From assembly GCF_014287705.1 (NCBI RefSeq), contig NZ_JACOOY010000018.1, positions 4,253 through 68,252 of the forward strand: a DNA stretch of 64,000 bases, given 5' to 3'. Below the pieces are notes generated by a model. The model did not search any database. It was given only the letters and a program-made list of their open reading frames with translations, and was not told where the DNA came from. Below are positions 53,640 to 63,678 of the stretch, piece by piece. The translations under genes and the position numbers were made by a program. Each line of letters opens with the position of its first letter. Position 1 is the first letter of the stretch. This DNA is from Dorea_D hominis. GTDB lineage: Bacteria > Bacillota > Clostridia > Lachnospirales > Lachnospiraceae.

Positions 53640-56600
53640 CTTGTTCACTTCCTTTTCTTTTCCTGTTTCTCATTCCAACCAGTCCCAGTGCTATACAAAT
53701 CATAGCCGGTAATAACCATGGATACTGTTCTAATGCTCCGGCTTTTGGTATGTTCAGGATCGCACTGTTCGTAATGTCGTATGTCAATTGATAGAAATAA
53801 TACTCTCCACCGATCTTGATACCCTTGCTTGTATCTGCTTTTTTTGCATCCACTTCATCCTGTGTCATCTGCAATGGGACAGTGATCTTCAACGCTTTTG
53901 AAAGTTTGTTCTTTCCAGAAACTGTATTTGTTTCCTCCAGCCAGTAACTTCCGATTGGCAGCCCAGTAAATTTTAGCTTTCCATCCGTATCTGTCTTTCC
54001 GCTTTGGATCAGGTTATGGTCCTGATCATATAAGGCGAAGCCTACACTTTCCAATGCTTTTCCGGAATCATCCTTTTTGTTGATCTCAACCGATCCGCTC
54101 CGTTCCTTATTGTAAAACGTCACTTCTCCATCCTTGGTACGTCCGGCAAGCGAGCCATCCTTACGTCCTAACTGATACGTGATTTTATTCTTATCAATGG
54201 AGATGCCTGTATCTGTACTCTCAATCTTTTCCAGTTCATAATAAGGATTATCGTCCTCTTCTGTAACAGTGTACGTACCCGGATCCAGATCATCAAAAAT
54301 CAGATCCTTTGTCACTTTCCCATCTTTCGATTCTGATAACAGTTGTTCTATTTCATCTTTATTGAATGTGATCTTCTTACGAAGCTTTACATCATCCCCC
54401 TGCAGGGTTGTTCCTGTGATCAGGAAAGTGAACTCCGGATTACCCAGATTCCAGTTTACATCTCCATCAATCTTCTTATGGATCACAATCTTGGATTTTC
54501 CCGGAACATGCGTATTGGTGATCGCTACGTTCGTATATGCTGTTCCATCTGTATCTGTCTGGTCTTCTTCCGCATATGAAATTTCATATCCGGTCTTAGA
54601 ATTACCGTTGATCAGATCTGTAGATTCCTCTTTGATCTCATAGGTATATTCTACTCCTTCATCATTTTCAGCATCCAAACGTCTAAATTTTGTATTATCC
54701 TTCCAGTTATTGCTTTCATTTAATTCTGTACTGTCAAAATACTTCCCATTCCGGTACAGATTCACCTTCACGCTCTCCGGCCGGATGCCATCCTGATCAT
54801 CCCCATCATCCCATACTTTCTGGACAACGAAGTTTTTATAAACTTTTTTGAGTTTGTTTGTAAAAGTAATGACATTTGTTTCTGGATCTTTTTTTTGTGA
54901 AGTATTATATTTATCACTTCCGTTAAATGAAAGCTCTTCAAATTCCCAGTCATCTATTTCTTCAACCGGTATATCCGTATCCACCATCCAGTTGTTCTCT
55001 GCTGTTAAGGTATAGTCTTTCGTCTGAGATCCATTTGTAGCTCTAATCGTAATGCTCTTTGGTCTGTTACCAATATTATTCTCATCATCCCAAATCTTCT
55101 GAATCACAACTTTTGTCAGTTTCTTATTAGTAACAGCACTATACTCATTCTTGTATGCAATGTCCGCTATTATTCCGGATTTTTCATAATCATGGATCAC
55201 ACCGGCAACTTCTCCATTGTAGCTCTCTACCGATCCGCTATATCCCAGTGTTTTTCCAGACATTTCTCCAATCGCATATCCCGGTGCAGCCTGTATTTCC
55301 CTGACATAATACATCCTTCCCGATCCGGAAGCATTCAGGTCTGACGGAAGGTTTGAGAATGTCACTACCGCCGCATCCCCTTCGCTGGTCAGTTCAGATT
55401 TAGCCATTGCGATCAGTTCATTTACTCTAAAGAGAACGTTTCCGTTTTTAGCTATGATATCTTTTGCCGCATATAATCCAAAAGTAGCCCCTGCTACCGG
55501 ATTACCGCTTTCATCTTCTTTGGCAATCCGGATCGTATGTGTGATCAGCGTATCTTCCACATCCAAGTTTACTTCCACGTCTTCCGGCTGGCTTTTGTCC
55601 GCATCCGGGGCATCCACTACTTTTACGGTTGTTTCTACTGATCCGAATTTAGAGCATTCCCCACTTTTGAATGTAAATCCAACCTGCTGCTCCCCAACCG
55701 GAGATGCCGTATCCGGATCGATTTCTACCTCTTTATCCGTTACAGCTACTTCTTTTTCAGATCCATCATCATATACCAACTTAAATGTAAAATCATCGGC
55801 CTCGTACTTTGTTCCTACCACAAATTCATACTTTGGTTCAACCTTGACTTCTACCGGTTGCGGTGTTGTCGGATCAGATTTAACGATCTCCGTATTGGCA
55901 TAGATCGTAGTCAGTTTTGTACAGCCCCGGAACATATTTTTGACATATTTAAGGCTTCTGGTATCAAAATTTGTAAGATCTAATTCTGTAAGGTTTGTAC
56001 ATGCCTGAAACATACCTGTGGCATTTATAAGTCCGGATGTATCTGCCGCATCAAAATAAATATTTTCAATAGTAAGTCTGCCAAGGAACATAAAACTACT
56101 ATCAGTATTCAATATAACGTCCTGTTCCTCATTCTGTGTCGATACAATACACTCTGCACCAACCGACCACATAACTACACTTCCATCTTTCAAAGAGGAA
56201 ACGTCTTTCACATCTATTCCATCTGGTGCTTTTTTGTTGGAAAATACTACCGTTTTCATATTAGCTCCCATATCATTGTGAAATTTTCCTCCACTTTCCA
56301 GTATATATTTTCCTGAATTAGCTTCCGGATAGGTAATCGGTTTCGGATCTTCCGTATCTGTGTCCGGGTTTGGCTTTGTGATCTCATTATAATCATTGGC
56401 TTTTGTATCCCATGTAATCACAATCTCATATATAGAATCATCCAGTTGATATCCATATGGGGCTTCCAGCTCTTTGATATAATATTTCCCCTGCGGAAAT
56501 CCATCTGTTTCCGTGCCATCCTTTAGCGTCCTTGTGAACTGTGCAATTCCTTTCTTATTTGTTGCTTTTTTTGTGATCTGTTCATCTGCTTCCCATAAAA

Positions 56601-59600
56601 GAGAACCATCATCTGCCAATATATCTTCTTCGGCATATAATCCATAGACAGCTTCTTCTACTTCTCCGGTGGAATACTGGAAGTTATCCATGGAAAATCC
56701 GGTCAGTACATCCCCAGTCTTAGTAATCGCAATCTTTCCATATACCGGTTCATCCATATCCGTTAATGATAAAGTGCCTTTTTCTGCTGTCTCAAAATTT
56801 ACTTCAAAAGTCTTTTCTTTGCTACATTTATATCCATCCGGTGATACCGTTTCCTTTAAGTAATATTTTCCATAAGGAAGTTTGCAGCTTGCGACTCCCT
56901 CTTTTTCTTCTCCGGTTGTGATACTTGCAACTTTTTCGCCTTTTTCGTTATAAATATCATACGATGCATTGCTAAGTAAGATCTGTGTTTCTGAAGAACG
57001 TTTCGTGAGAATGACCTCTACCGGCTTTTCTTCATTCTCAAAAGATACTGTAACCGGTTCTTTTTTATTGGATTTTGAAAGTGTGACCTCCTGATCTTCC
57101 GCCAGTTCGTGTGTATCATTGCCAGAAATCTGATGGATCATATACGTTCCATACGGCAGCTTTCCGGATACCGCCTCACCACTTTCATTTGTAATCAGAG
57201 TTTCTACAGTATCTCCATTCATGTCAATGATTTCAAACTCTGCATCTCTTTCGGCTTCTGTCACCGCCTTATCATTTACCCGGTCAGTCACCATGGATTT
57301 TTTAATCTTGATATAAGCATAGTCTTCAAATTCATCTTTTCCCTGTATGGTGTAGGTCGGATGTCCATTTTCCATAACCGGTGTATCTTTTTCTGAATAG
57401 TAAGGATCCATTAGAGCATATCCATCAGCTCCGGCCCACTGTAATACGATGAACTTCTTTCCGGCATCCAGCTTATTTAACAACATAGACGCTTCACCGT
57501 TTTTGTCTGTAGTCATCCTTCCTACGATAGCTTCTCTCGGCAACGATAAAGTATACAATCTTCTTTTCGTTCCGGTCGATAAATCTGCCTTATCAATGTC
57601 TTTTGCTAATGATTGATCCAGTATGATGAACTTTGCTTCTGCCTCTTCCGTTTCCTCTTCATCTTTGACCGTCACTTTTTTCAGACGAATTTTTGTAGCG
57701 ATATTTTCATCTGCGAGGTCATACTGTAGAATTTTATGATCACCGGCTTTGATCGTTACTTGAAAATCTTTAACTTTTTCGTAATTCTCAGCACCTTTTG
57801 TCTGATGAACAGTATAGATTCCCGGCTCCAATTCGCCGCTAACCGCAAATCCGTGTTCATCCGTCACCAGAGTTTCCACCGTCTTCCCAGAGGCATCCTG
57901 GATTTCAAATTCTGCATCCTTCTCCGCTTCATTCCATACACTGTTCGTTTCCTGATCATCACAATGTATGGTTTTTGAAATGGCAATACCGGCATATTCC
58001 GGTTCATCATTTGCGCTGATTGTATATTCTGCTTTTGATCCGTCAATCTTAATGATCTGTGTCGGCAGGAATGCATATCCATCCATTCCTTTCGTCTGCT
58101 CAATCCGGTAGTTTCCATAAGGCAGCTCCTTGGACTGTGCATCTCCATTTTCATCAATAGTCAGAGTATCTACTGTCTCGTTGTTGCTGTTATAAAGTAT
58201 AAACTCAGCCGATTTTTCCGGAAGTTTTTCTGTTCCATAAGTCTTGTGAATTAAAATTCTTCCAGTAATCAGCGTATCTGTTACGTCCTCGGTCTGGTCG
58301 GAGGAGCTTAAGTCTACCGGATATTTCTTATCAGATAAGAGATATCCTTCCGGAGCTTCAATCTCCTGCAGATAGTATTTTCCCGGTTTCAGTTCACTAA
58401 CGGTAGCTTGTCCATCTTTATCTGTAGTCAGTTCAGTGACTTTTTCATCCGCTTTGTATAATACAGTTTTATTATCTGTGTCTAAAATATTTTCTGCTGC
58501 ATATAATCCATATACTGCATTAGCTAGGGTTGCTTCTACACCGTATTCTCCGGTTTCACTGTCCTTTTGGATTGTCAGTGTTCTCTTTTCTGGAAGATCC
58601 GTGAACTGGAAGTAGAGATACTTATTCTGACTTTTCTCTGTTGCTGTCTGAATGGAATTGCTTACCTTATGACCAAACGGAGCTTTTACCTCTTCAATCT
58701 TCCAGGTATGTGTTTTGGATTTCAGGGAATTTAATTCTGCGGTAAGTTTCTTTTTTAACTCAGCTCTTCCGGCTTTGATTGCTGCACTTTTATTCTGGTA
58801 ATATCCGTTCTGCGTCAGCTTTTTCCTTTGTGTCAAATCCAGATCATCCCAGTTTTCAATATAGGATTTACTGACGGTATATGTTTTGGTCGTTAATTTC
58901 CGACTATATGTATAATCGATGGAACCACCCTCTCCCGTTGTGATCTGTGCAACTTCTTTTCCATCACAAGTTACTTTAAAAGTCGCATTTGGGAGACCGG
59001 TTCTTTTCACAGCATCGATCTTATCAATCTTCAGATTCACTTTTTGAGTTGTTGAATCAAAATCCTTCACGGACACACTTTTTTTGATCGGTTCAAAATC
59101 TGCAACGACTTTGAAGACCGCAATCGGCTGATGGCTGTTACCGCCACTGACCAATTTATACGTCTTCTGACTGATCTTGTAATTCTTTAAGGCTGTTTTC
59201 GCTGCCGTGTAGATCTCATCATATAAGACAACCTGTTTTGCAGCCGGAAATCCACTGATATTGCTGATTAACTTTACTGTTTCGCCTTTGGTCCGGTTGT
59301 ATGAGCCATGCTGCATGTACCAGGCAAATCCCTGGGCAAGCATTTTCCTGTCTCTTTTATCCAATGACATTAATTTTTTGCTGTTCGTAATACCACTTAA
59401 GGATACCTTTTTTGTGATCAGATATTCCTGTGCAAGCCCCACGTATTTATATTTGTCATAACCTGCTTTTTCTTCATACATCCAGCTTGTACGTTCATCA
59501 TTTTTTACATTAAATTCTTTCGCCGCACCTTCCGGTGTGTCCTGTTCTGCATAGACACACTGTCCCAGATCTCCATCCAGATAATGAAGCAGGACGCAAG

Positions 59601-59820
59601 CATTTTCTTTGATATAATCGAGACCTTTTCCAGAACCAAATTTTGCACTGCCTTTCCAGTGATAGGTAACGATATGGCTGCTTGTGTAGGCTTTGGCTGA
59701 AAGCTTATGGCTGGCAGCCTGCGCCGTTAATCCCTGATACTGGAAAGAAGTCATTACGATCACTATGGTGGTCAGCACAGAAATTAATTTTCTTAAGAAT
59801 CCTTTCTTTTCACTGTTCAT
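53617..59820 (-). CDS. large multi-domain surface adhesin with Cna_B/SpaA domains and IPKAG sorting signal
   Basis: 2067 residues from ATG 59818-59820 (GGGAGCGAG upstream). Signal peptide to about 35 (AQAA). The N-terminal ~240 residues have the look of a tip-adhesin thioester-type region (GQCVYAEQDTPEGAAKEFN) but this was not proven. About ten Cna_B/SpaA-like domains follow (LPYGNYRIEQTKG, LPYGTYMIHQISG, LPYGKYYLKETVSPDGY). Between them lie a BspA-type repeat part (TGMFQACTNLTELDLTNFDT, KNMFRGCTKLTTIYA), an Ig-like domain and Cna_B domains of QKVWDDGDDQDG type. The C terminus is a cell-wall sorting signal: IPKAG, a hydrophobic helix and RNRKRKG. It is likely the pilus tip or accessory pilin; it overlaps the sortase gene by 11 bp. 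Confidence 0.85.
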   Translation of the reverse strand: MNSEKKGFLRKLISVLTTIVIVMTSFQYQGLTAQAASHKLSAKAYTSSHIVTYHWKGSAKFGSGKGLDYIKENACVLLHYLDGDLGQCVYAEQDTPEGAAKEFNVKNDERTSWMYEEKAGYDKYKYVGLAQEYLITKKVSLSGITNSKKLMSLDKRDRKMLAQGFAWYMQHGSYNRTKGETVKLISNISGFPAAKQVVLYDEIYTAAKTALKNYKISQKTYKLVSGGNSHQPIAVFKVVADFEPIKKSVSVKDFDSTTQKVNLKIDKIDAVKRTGLPNATFKVTCDGKEVAQITTGEGGSIDYTYSRKLTTKTYTVSKSYIENWDDLDLTQRKKLTQNGYYQNKSAAIKAGRAELKKKLTAELNSLKSKTHTWKIEEVKAPFGHKVSNSIQTATEKSQNKYLYFQFTDLPEKRTLTIQKDSETGEYGVEATLANAVYGLYAAENILDTDNKTVLYKADEKVTELTTDKDGQATVSELKPGKYYLQEIEAPEGYLLSDKKYPVDLSSSDQTEDVTDTLITGRILIHKTYGTEKLPEKSAEFILYNSNNETVDTLTIDENGDAQSKELPYGNYRIEQTKGMDGYAFLPTQIIKIDGSKAEYTISANDEPEYAGIAISKTIHCDDQETNSVWNEAEKDAEFEIQDASGKTVETLVTDEHGFAVSGELEPGIYTVHQTKGAENYEKVKDFQVTIKAGDHKILQYDLADENIATKIRLKKVTVKDEEETEEAEAKFIILDQSLAKDIDKADLSTGTKRRLYTLSLPREAIVGRMTTDKNGEASMLLNKLDAGKKFIVLQWAGADGYALMDPYYSEKDTPVMENGHPTYTIQGKDEFEDYAYIKIKKSMVTDRVNDKAVTEAERDAEFEIIDMNGDTVETLITNESGEAVSGKLPYGTYMIHQISGNDTHELAEDQEVTLSKSNKKEPVTVSFENEEKPVEVILTKRSSETQILLSNASYDIYNEKGEKVASITTGEEKEGVASCKLPYGKYYLKETVSPDGYKCSKEKTFEVNFETAEKGTLSLTDMDEPVYGKIAITKTGDVLTGFSMDNFQYSTGEVEEAVYGLYAEEDILADDGSLLWEADEQITKKATNKKGIAQFTRTLKDGTETDGFPQGKYYIKELEAPYGYQLDDSIYEIVITWDTKANDYNEITKPNPDTDTEDPKPITYPEANSGKYILESGGKFHNDMGANMKTVVFSNKKAPDGIDVKDVSSLKDGSVVMWSVGAECIVSTQNEEQDVILNTDSSFMFLGRLTIENIYFDAADTSGLINATGMFQACTNLTELDLTNFDTRSLKYVKNMFRGCTKLTTIYANTEIVKSDPTTPQPVEVKVEPKYEFVVGTKYEADDFTFKLVYDDGSEKEVAVTDKEVEIDPDTASPVGEQQVGFTFKSGECSKFGSVETTVKVVDAPDADKSQPEDVEVNLDVEDTLITHTIRIAKEDESGNPVAGATFGLYAAKDIIAKNGNVLFRVNELIAMAKSELTSEGDAAVVTFSNLPSDLNASGSGRMYYVREIQAAPGYAIGEMSGKTLGYSGSVESYNGEVAGVIHDYEKSGIIADIAYKNEYSAVTNKKLTKVVIQKIWDDENNIGNRPKSITIRATNGSQTKDYTLTAENNWMVDTDIPVEEIDDWEFEELSFNGSDKYNTSQKKDPETNVITFTNKLKKVYKNFVVQKVWDDGDDQDGIRPESVKVNLYRNGKYFDSTELNESNNWKDNTKFRRLDAENDEGVEYTYEIKEESTDLINGNSKTGYEISYAEEDQTDTDGTAYTNVAITNTHVPGKSKIVIHKKIDGDVNWNLGNPEFTFLITGTTLQGDDVKLRKKITFNKDEIEQLLSESKDGKVTKDLIFDDLDPGTYTVTEEDDNPYYELEKIESTDTGISIDKNKITYQLGRKDGSLAGRTKDGEVTFYNKERSGSVEINKKDDSGKALESVGFALYDQDHNLIQSGKTDTDGKLKFTGLPIGSYWLEETNTVSGKNKLSKALKITVPLQMTQDEVDAKKADTSKGIKIGGEYYFYQLTYDITNSAILNIPKAGALEQYPWLLPAMICIALGLVGMRNRKRKGSEQDEKEQEK

Positions 59821-60640
59821 ATTTTCTCGCTCCCTTCCGTCTTCGGAAAATTGATACAAATTCTAAAGTACACATCACTATCAATGCCGCACCACATAGC
59901 TGCCTGAATCGTCTTTCCTCTTCAATTTCTCTCGAAGCACTTTTTTCACTCATTTCATTCTTTTTCATCTTCATTTTTGTATTACTTCTTACACAGTAGA
60001 CGACATATCTATATTTCCCATGCCCTCTGTATGGATGACACGTGATCAGCGTCACCATATCCCTTCCGGGCTGTATCTTCACTTTGTCTATATCATTCGG
60101 ATCAATAATCTGTATCTGTTCCACAAGATATGTAAGTTTCTCCCATGGATTGCGGATCACAACTTTATCGCCTGTTTTCAGCCTTCCTATTTCACGGAAA
60201 TATGGGATACCGCTGTATCCTCTGTGACCGGCGATCACGCTATTTGTATTCTCACCGCCCACCGGCAAGGATGTCTGTCCCAATACGGCTGCACCTTTCG
60301 CCAGATGTGAGTCCGATGCTCCCAAATAAAGCGGAAGTTTCAAATCCATTTCCGGAATGGATATATAGCCAAAATCTTTCCGGTTCCATCCCTGTACATG
60401 ATACGGATTCTGTTCATAACTCCAAGGATCTTTAAATCCCTTTTGATGTTCTTTATAAATCCTGTGATTGTAAGCTACCGCTTTTTTATAAGCTCCGTCT
60501 TTTTCTTTATGCACCAACGATTTTTCATAGTATTTTATGTAATTGTTCGTCTTTTCTGACTGGATATGCGTTGCTATATTGGGATAGAAGAAGCATCCAA
60601 TTCCGATAAAAAGAAAAAGTATTCCAATTACTCTTTTCAT
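59810..60640 (-). CDS. class C sortase (second)
   Basis: About 276 residues from ATG 60638-60640 (AAGGTG upstream). N-terminal helix, then the sortase barrel with the catalytic His in VIAGHRGYSG near 140, Cys in TLITCHPYRG near 206 and Arg in HGKYRYVVYC near 215, and a C-terminal membrane helix. The DPW lid motif (KDPWSYEQ) before the barrel is typical of pilus-type class C sortases. It overlaps the adhesin gene by 11 bp, suggesting it handles that protein or its incorporation. Confidence 0.9.
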   Translation of the reverse strand: MKRVIGILFLFIGIGCFFYPNIATHIQSEKTNNYIKYYEKSLVHKEKDGAYKKAVAYNHRIYKEHQKGFKDPWSYEQNPYHVQGWNRKDFGYISIPEMDLKLPLYLGASDSHLAKGAAVLGQTSLPVGGENTNSVIAGHRGYSGIPYFREIGRLKTGDKVVIRNPWEKLTYLVEQIQIIDPNDIDKVKIQPGRDMVTLITCHPYRGHGKYRYVVYCVRSNTKMKMKKNEMSEKSASREIEEERRFRQLCGAALIVMCTLEFVSIFRRRKGARKYEQ

Positions 60641-60650
60641 TTTACACACC

Positions 60651-61505
60651 TTATTTTTTCCGTATTTTCCGGATGATCTTATAAATTATGATGGCAACTA
60701 AAATTAACGAAAAAGCCATGAGCAATGCACGTTTGTACGCTTTCTGCCACTGCGAACCTCTGTTTTTATTTTTTTCAGCGTCATAATCTTCCGGATTATA
60801 TTTCGTCCTTGTGCCTCGGACTAACAACCGATGGGAATTTACTCCATATGGGGTACAGGTAATAAGTGTAACGTGGTCTTCTCCCCGGAGGATGTTCAGC
60901 TTTTCCGTATCTTCCGGAAGAACTACATTAATCTCGTCCACTTTATATGCAAGGATTTTTCCTACAACATGTATATAAAACAGATCCCCTTTTTTCATCT
61001 CTGTAAGATCTGTGAACATTCTCGATGAATTGAGGCCCGTATGACCAGTTAATACCGAATGGGTATCATGCCCGCCTACGGGAACACTTGATGCAGATAT
61101 ATGTCCGATTCCTTTTTCCAGGGTTTTTCCTGCCGTTCCATGATAGATTGGCAGGTTCACACGGATACATGGGATTTCCACATAAGCCATGATATCCGTT
61201 CCTTTGATTTTCAGGATATCATCATATCGTAATCCAGTAGCTTTTACGCTCATCTCATCCGTGAACGGATCGGTAAGTACAACTTTGGCTCTTGCAAGCT
61301 GCTGATTATATAATCTGGCTTCCCGGAACAATCTCTGATATTCCTTTTCGGATACCTGTTTGCTTTTTTGTTCATACACTCCAATCTTTGAGCTTGCGCT
61401 TTTATCGTAAATATAATTACTGATCCATGGATATAGAGCCAGTCCGATACCAAGAAGAATCAATGCCATCTGCATTATTTTTTTCGGTTTTTTTGAATTT
61501 ATCAT
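60651..61505 (-). CDS. class C sortase (first), pilus polymerase
   Basis: A 284-residue class C sortase. N-terminal helix, DPF lid (VLTDPFTDE near 78), catalytic His in VLTGHTGLNSS near 150, Cys in TLITCTPYGVNSHRLL near 216 with the Arg at its end, and a C-terminal membrane helix with a basic tail. As the sortase nearest to the backbone pilin gene it is the best candidate for polymerising that pilin. Confidence 0.93.
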   Translation of the reverse strand: MINSKKPKKIMQMALILLGIGLALYPWISNYIYDKSASSKIGVYEQKSKQVSEKEYQRLFREARLYNQQLARAKVVLTDPFTDEMSVKATGLRYDDILKIKGTDIMAYVEIPCIRVNLPIYHGTAGKTLEKGIGHISASSVPVGGHDTHSVLTGHTGLNSSRMFTDLTEMKKGDLFYIHVVGKILAYKVDEINVVLPEDTEKLNILRGEDHVTLITCTPYGVNSHRLLVRGTRTKYNPEDYDAEKNKNRGSQWQKAYKRALLMAFSLILVAIIIYKIIRKIRKK

Positions 61506-61536
61506 AACTTCATAGTTTCACATTTTCGTTTATTGG

Positions 61537-61577
61537 AAAAGGGACGGTCCGGGTATCTCCCGAACCACTTCCCTTTT
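61537..61577 (-). terminator. strong hairpin between pilin and sortase genes (terminator or attenuator)
   Basis: On the minus strand AAAAGGGA pairs with TCCCTTTT, with a GC-rich inner stem (GGTTCGGG/CCCGGACC). It lies between the backbone pilin stop and the first sortase start. Partial read-through would give much pilin and little sortase. Confidence 0.75.
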
Positions 61578-61628
61578 CATGTTTTTTATTTATTAGGTTT
61601 TAAGGATTTCGGATTTATTATTTATTCA

Positions 61629-63575
61629 TTATTTTGCAACGTTTTTCTTTCTGCTCCATGCGATTCCTGCTCCTGCAAGAACTACACCTAAAATAGTGAT
61701 CAGATAGAGTCCGTCTCCGCCAGTTTTTGGAAGTGTAAATCCTTTCGAGTTCAATACTTCCATGTCAACAAGACCGTGCTCAGAATCTGTAGTTGTCTTG
61801 TCGGCGTTCAGAGTTGCGTTTGTACCATCTACTTTTGCAGATGCTGCTGTAGTCTGTACTACAACTTTATTCTGCAGAGCTTCACCTTTAACCACGCTGT
61901 CATTTGCTGTACTTTCTGTTCCGGCTTTGCTCTGGATGCCTGTGATATTTGCGGTTGTAGCTGTAATATCAGCTTTTGCACTGTTAATGGTAATGGTCAT
62001 AGGCTCTTTCAGGAGGCTGTATCCTGTATCAGAGTGAGTCTCTGTCATTACATATGTGTCACCTTCGATTCCATTGATCAGAAGTGTTCCATCTGCAGCC
62101 GGGCTGAACTCTGTAGCTCCTGCCTCTGTAGCTGATTTACCATTTACATAATATACACCGTTAGATCCGGTTGCTTTTACATAGTAGTTGTCTTTCTGGT
62201 TTTGAAGTACAAATTTAACTTTTGTTGCATCTCCGTTGTTGTCAGAGAATTTCTTCTGAAGATCAATACCGAATGTATAAACAATACTCTGATCTCTTAA
62301 AACGTCATAATATTCCTGGCTTGTTCTTCTCCATTCCAGAGAAACATCATTCGGGTTACCTTTATCTCCGGTTACAACCGTGTTATTTGATTTCACATCT
62401 GCTGTATAATATACAACCATGTATTTCTCTGAATAGTTTTTGTTGATCTCATTCAGTCCATCGGCTGTCATTGCAACTGTCATTTTGGCTGATCCATTGT
62501 CGTTCTCAGAATAGTCCTGTGTATACTTTCCAGAATCTTTTGTCCATACTGCAACAGCACCACTGTCTGCTACGTTGGCTACATTTGATTCTGCTTTGTC
62601 AAGAGAATCGTAAAATGCGATTACAGCATCTTTTCCATAGGTGATACCCTGGCTCAGCTCATCAATGAAAGTGTATTTGCTTAAGTAAGTTGTTGAGCTT
62701 GTAATACGTGGAAGTTTTGTAACAAGTTTGTAATCCAGTTTTTCACCTTCAGATGCAGTTACTGTATCAGAGTATGTATATTCCGGTCTTGTTTTTGTGA
62801 AGTCAGCAACTGTACCTTTTTCTGCAGTTGTGATGTTCGCTTCATCTGGATTATTTCTTACTTTTTTATCCAGTGTTGGAACACCTGTCTGGTTTTTCGG
62901 GTAACATACAACATCATAGAACCAGCTCTCACCTTCATAATCTGTCATTGGGAGCTGCACAAACCACGGATTGGTTGTATATACAACATCTTCCGGGACT
63001 TTCGTTTCAACGATCAGGTACAGACCCAATGCAAGGTCCTTCTTAGTGGTTGTTCCGGAAGCATCTGTAAGTGCCATCTTATCAGCGTCTGCTGCATAAG
63101 CTTCCAGCTTATCTTTTGTTGCTGTGTTATCTTCTAATGCTGTTTTCAGAGAATCATTGATCTGCTGAGAAGTGAAATACTCCTTCGTATCTTTTGTATG
63201 AACCGGATTCTGAGTATCGAGTCCGATGATTTTCTGTAATGCTTCCGGAATCTCATAGATCAGCTTCACATTTCCGCCGGAGCTTAGTGTATCAACATCT
63301 CCTACCCGAAGGTATGAAAACTCTACTCCTTTGATGGCATAATCAGCCAGTTTCTTTTCTACTTCACTATTCTGTTTTCCTGTAGAGATCTGGTCATCTA
63401 CGTTGACACCAGCCTGCGTTGCAGCTGTAATATCATATTTGTGAATTGTTAATGATGCCGTTTTGGATGTATCAATAACATCCTCAGATGCGGCTTTGGC
63501 AGGCATAACTGATACAGCAGTCAGCATTGCAGCCAAAGCCAATGTCATGATCTTTTTCTTAACTTTTTTATTCAT
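61629..63575 (-). CDS. LPXTG backbone pilin (SpaH/EbpB type)
   Basis: A 648-residue pilin. Signal peptide to about 29 (AKAA). ASLTIHKYDI starts the N-terminal domain. The pilin motif VCYPKNQTG near 227 holds the Lys used for chain bonds. Two or more Cna_B-like domains follow; GDTYVMTETHSDTGYSLL near 525 is an E-box type segment needed for internal isopeptide bonds. The C terminus is LPKTGGDG, a hydrophobic helix and SRKKNVAK: a cell-wall sorting signal. The head of the pilus operon. Confidence 0.93.
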   Translation of the reverse strand: MNKKVKKKIMTLALAAMLTAVSVMPAKAASEDVIDTSKTASLTIHKYDITAATQAGVNVDDQISTGKQNSEVEKKLADYAIKGVEFSYLRVGDVDTLSSGGNVKLIYEIPEALQKIIGLDTQNPVHTKDTKEYFTSQQINDSLKTALEDNTATKDKLEAYAADADKMALTDASGTTTKKDLALGLYLIVETKVPEDVVYTTNPWFVQLPMTDYEGESWFYDVVCYPKNQTGVPTLDKKVRNNPDEANITTAEKGTVADFTKTRPEYTYSDTVTASEGEKLDYKLVTKLPRITSSTTYLSKYTFIDELSQGITYGKDAVIAFYDSLDKAESNVANVADSGAVAVWTKDSGKYTQDYSENDNGSAKMTVAMTADGLNEINKNYSEKYMVVYYTADVKSNNTVVTGDKGNPNDVSLEWRRTSQEYYDVLRDQSIVYTFGIDLQKKFSDNNGDATKVKFVLQNQKDNYYVKATGSNGVYYVNGKSATEAGATEFSPAADGTLLINGIEGDTYVMTETHSDTGYSLLKEPMTITINSAKADITATTANITGIQSKAGTESTANDSVVKGEALQNKVVVQTTAASAKVDGTNATLNADKTTTDSEHGLVDMEVLNSKGFTLPKTGGDGLYLITILGVVLAGAGIAWSRKKNVAK

Positions 63576-63678
63576 GATTTTTCTCCTTTACTTTTTTAAT
63601 TATGATCATTCCATATGGTAATTTGGAATAAATAAGAAAATCCTCTTTTTATCTTCCCTCCTCATAGAGTATCTTCTT

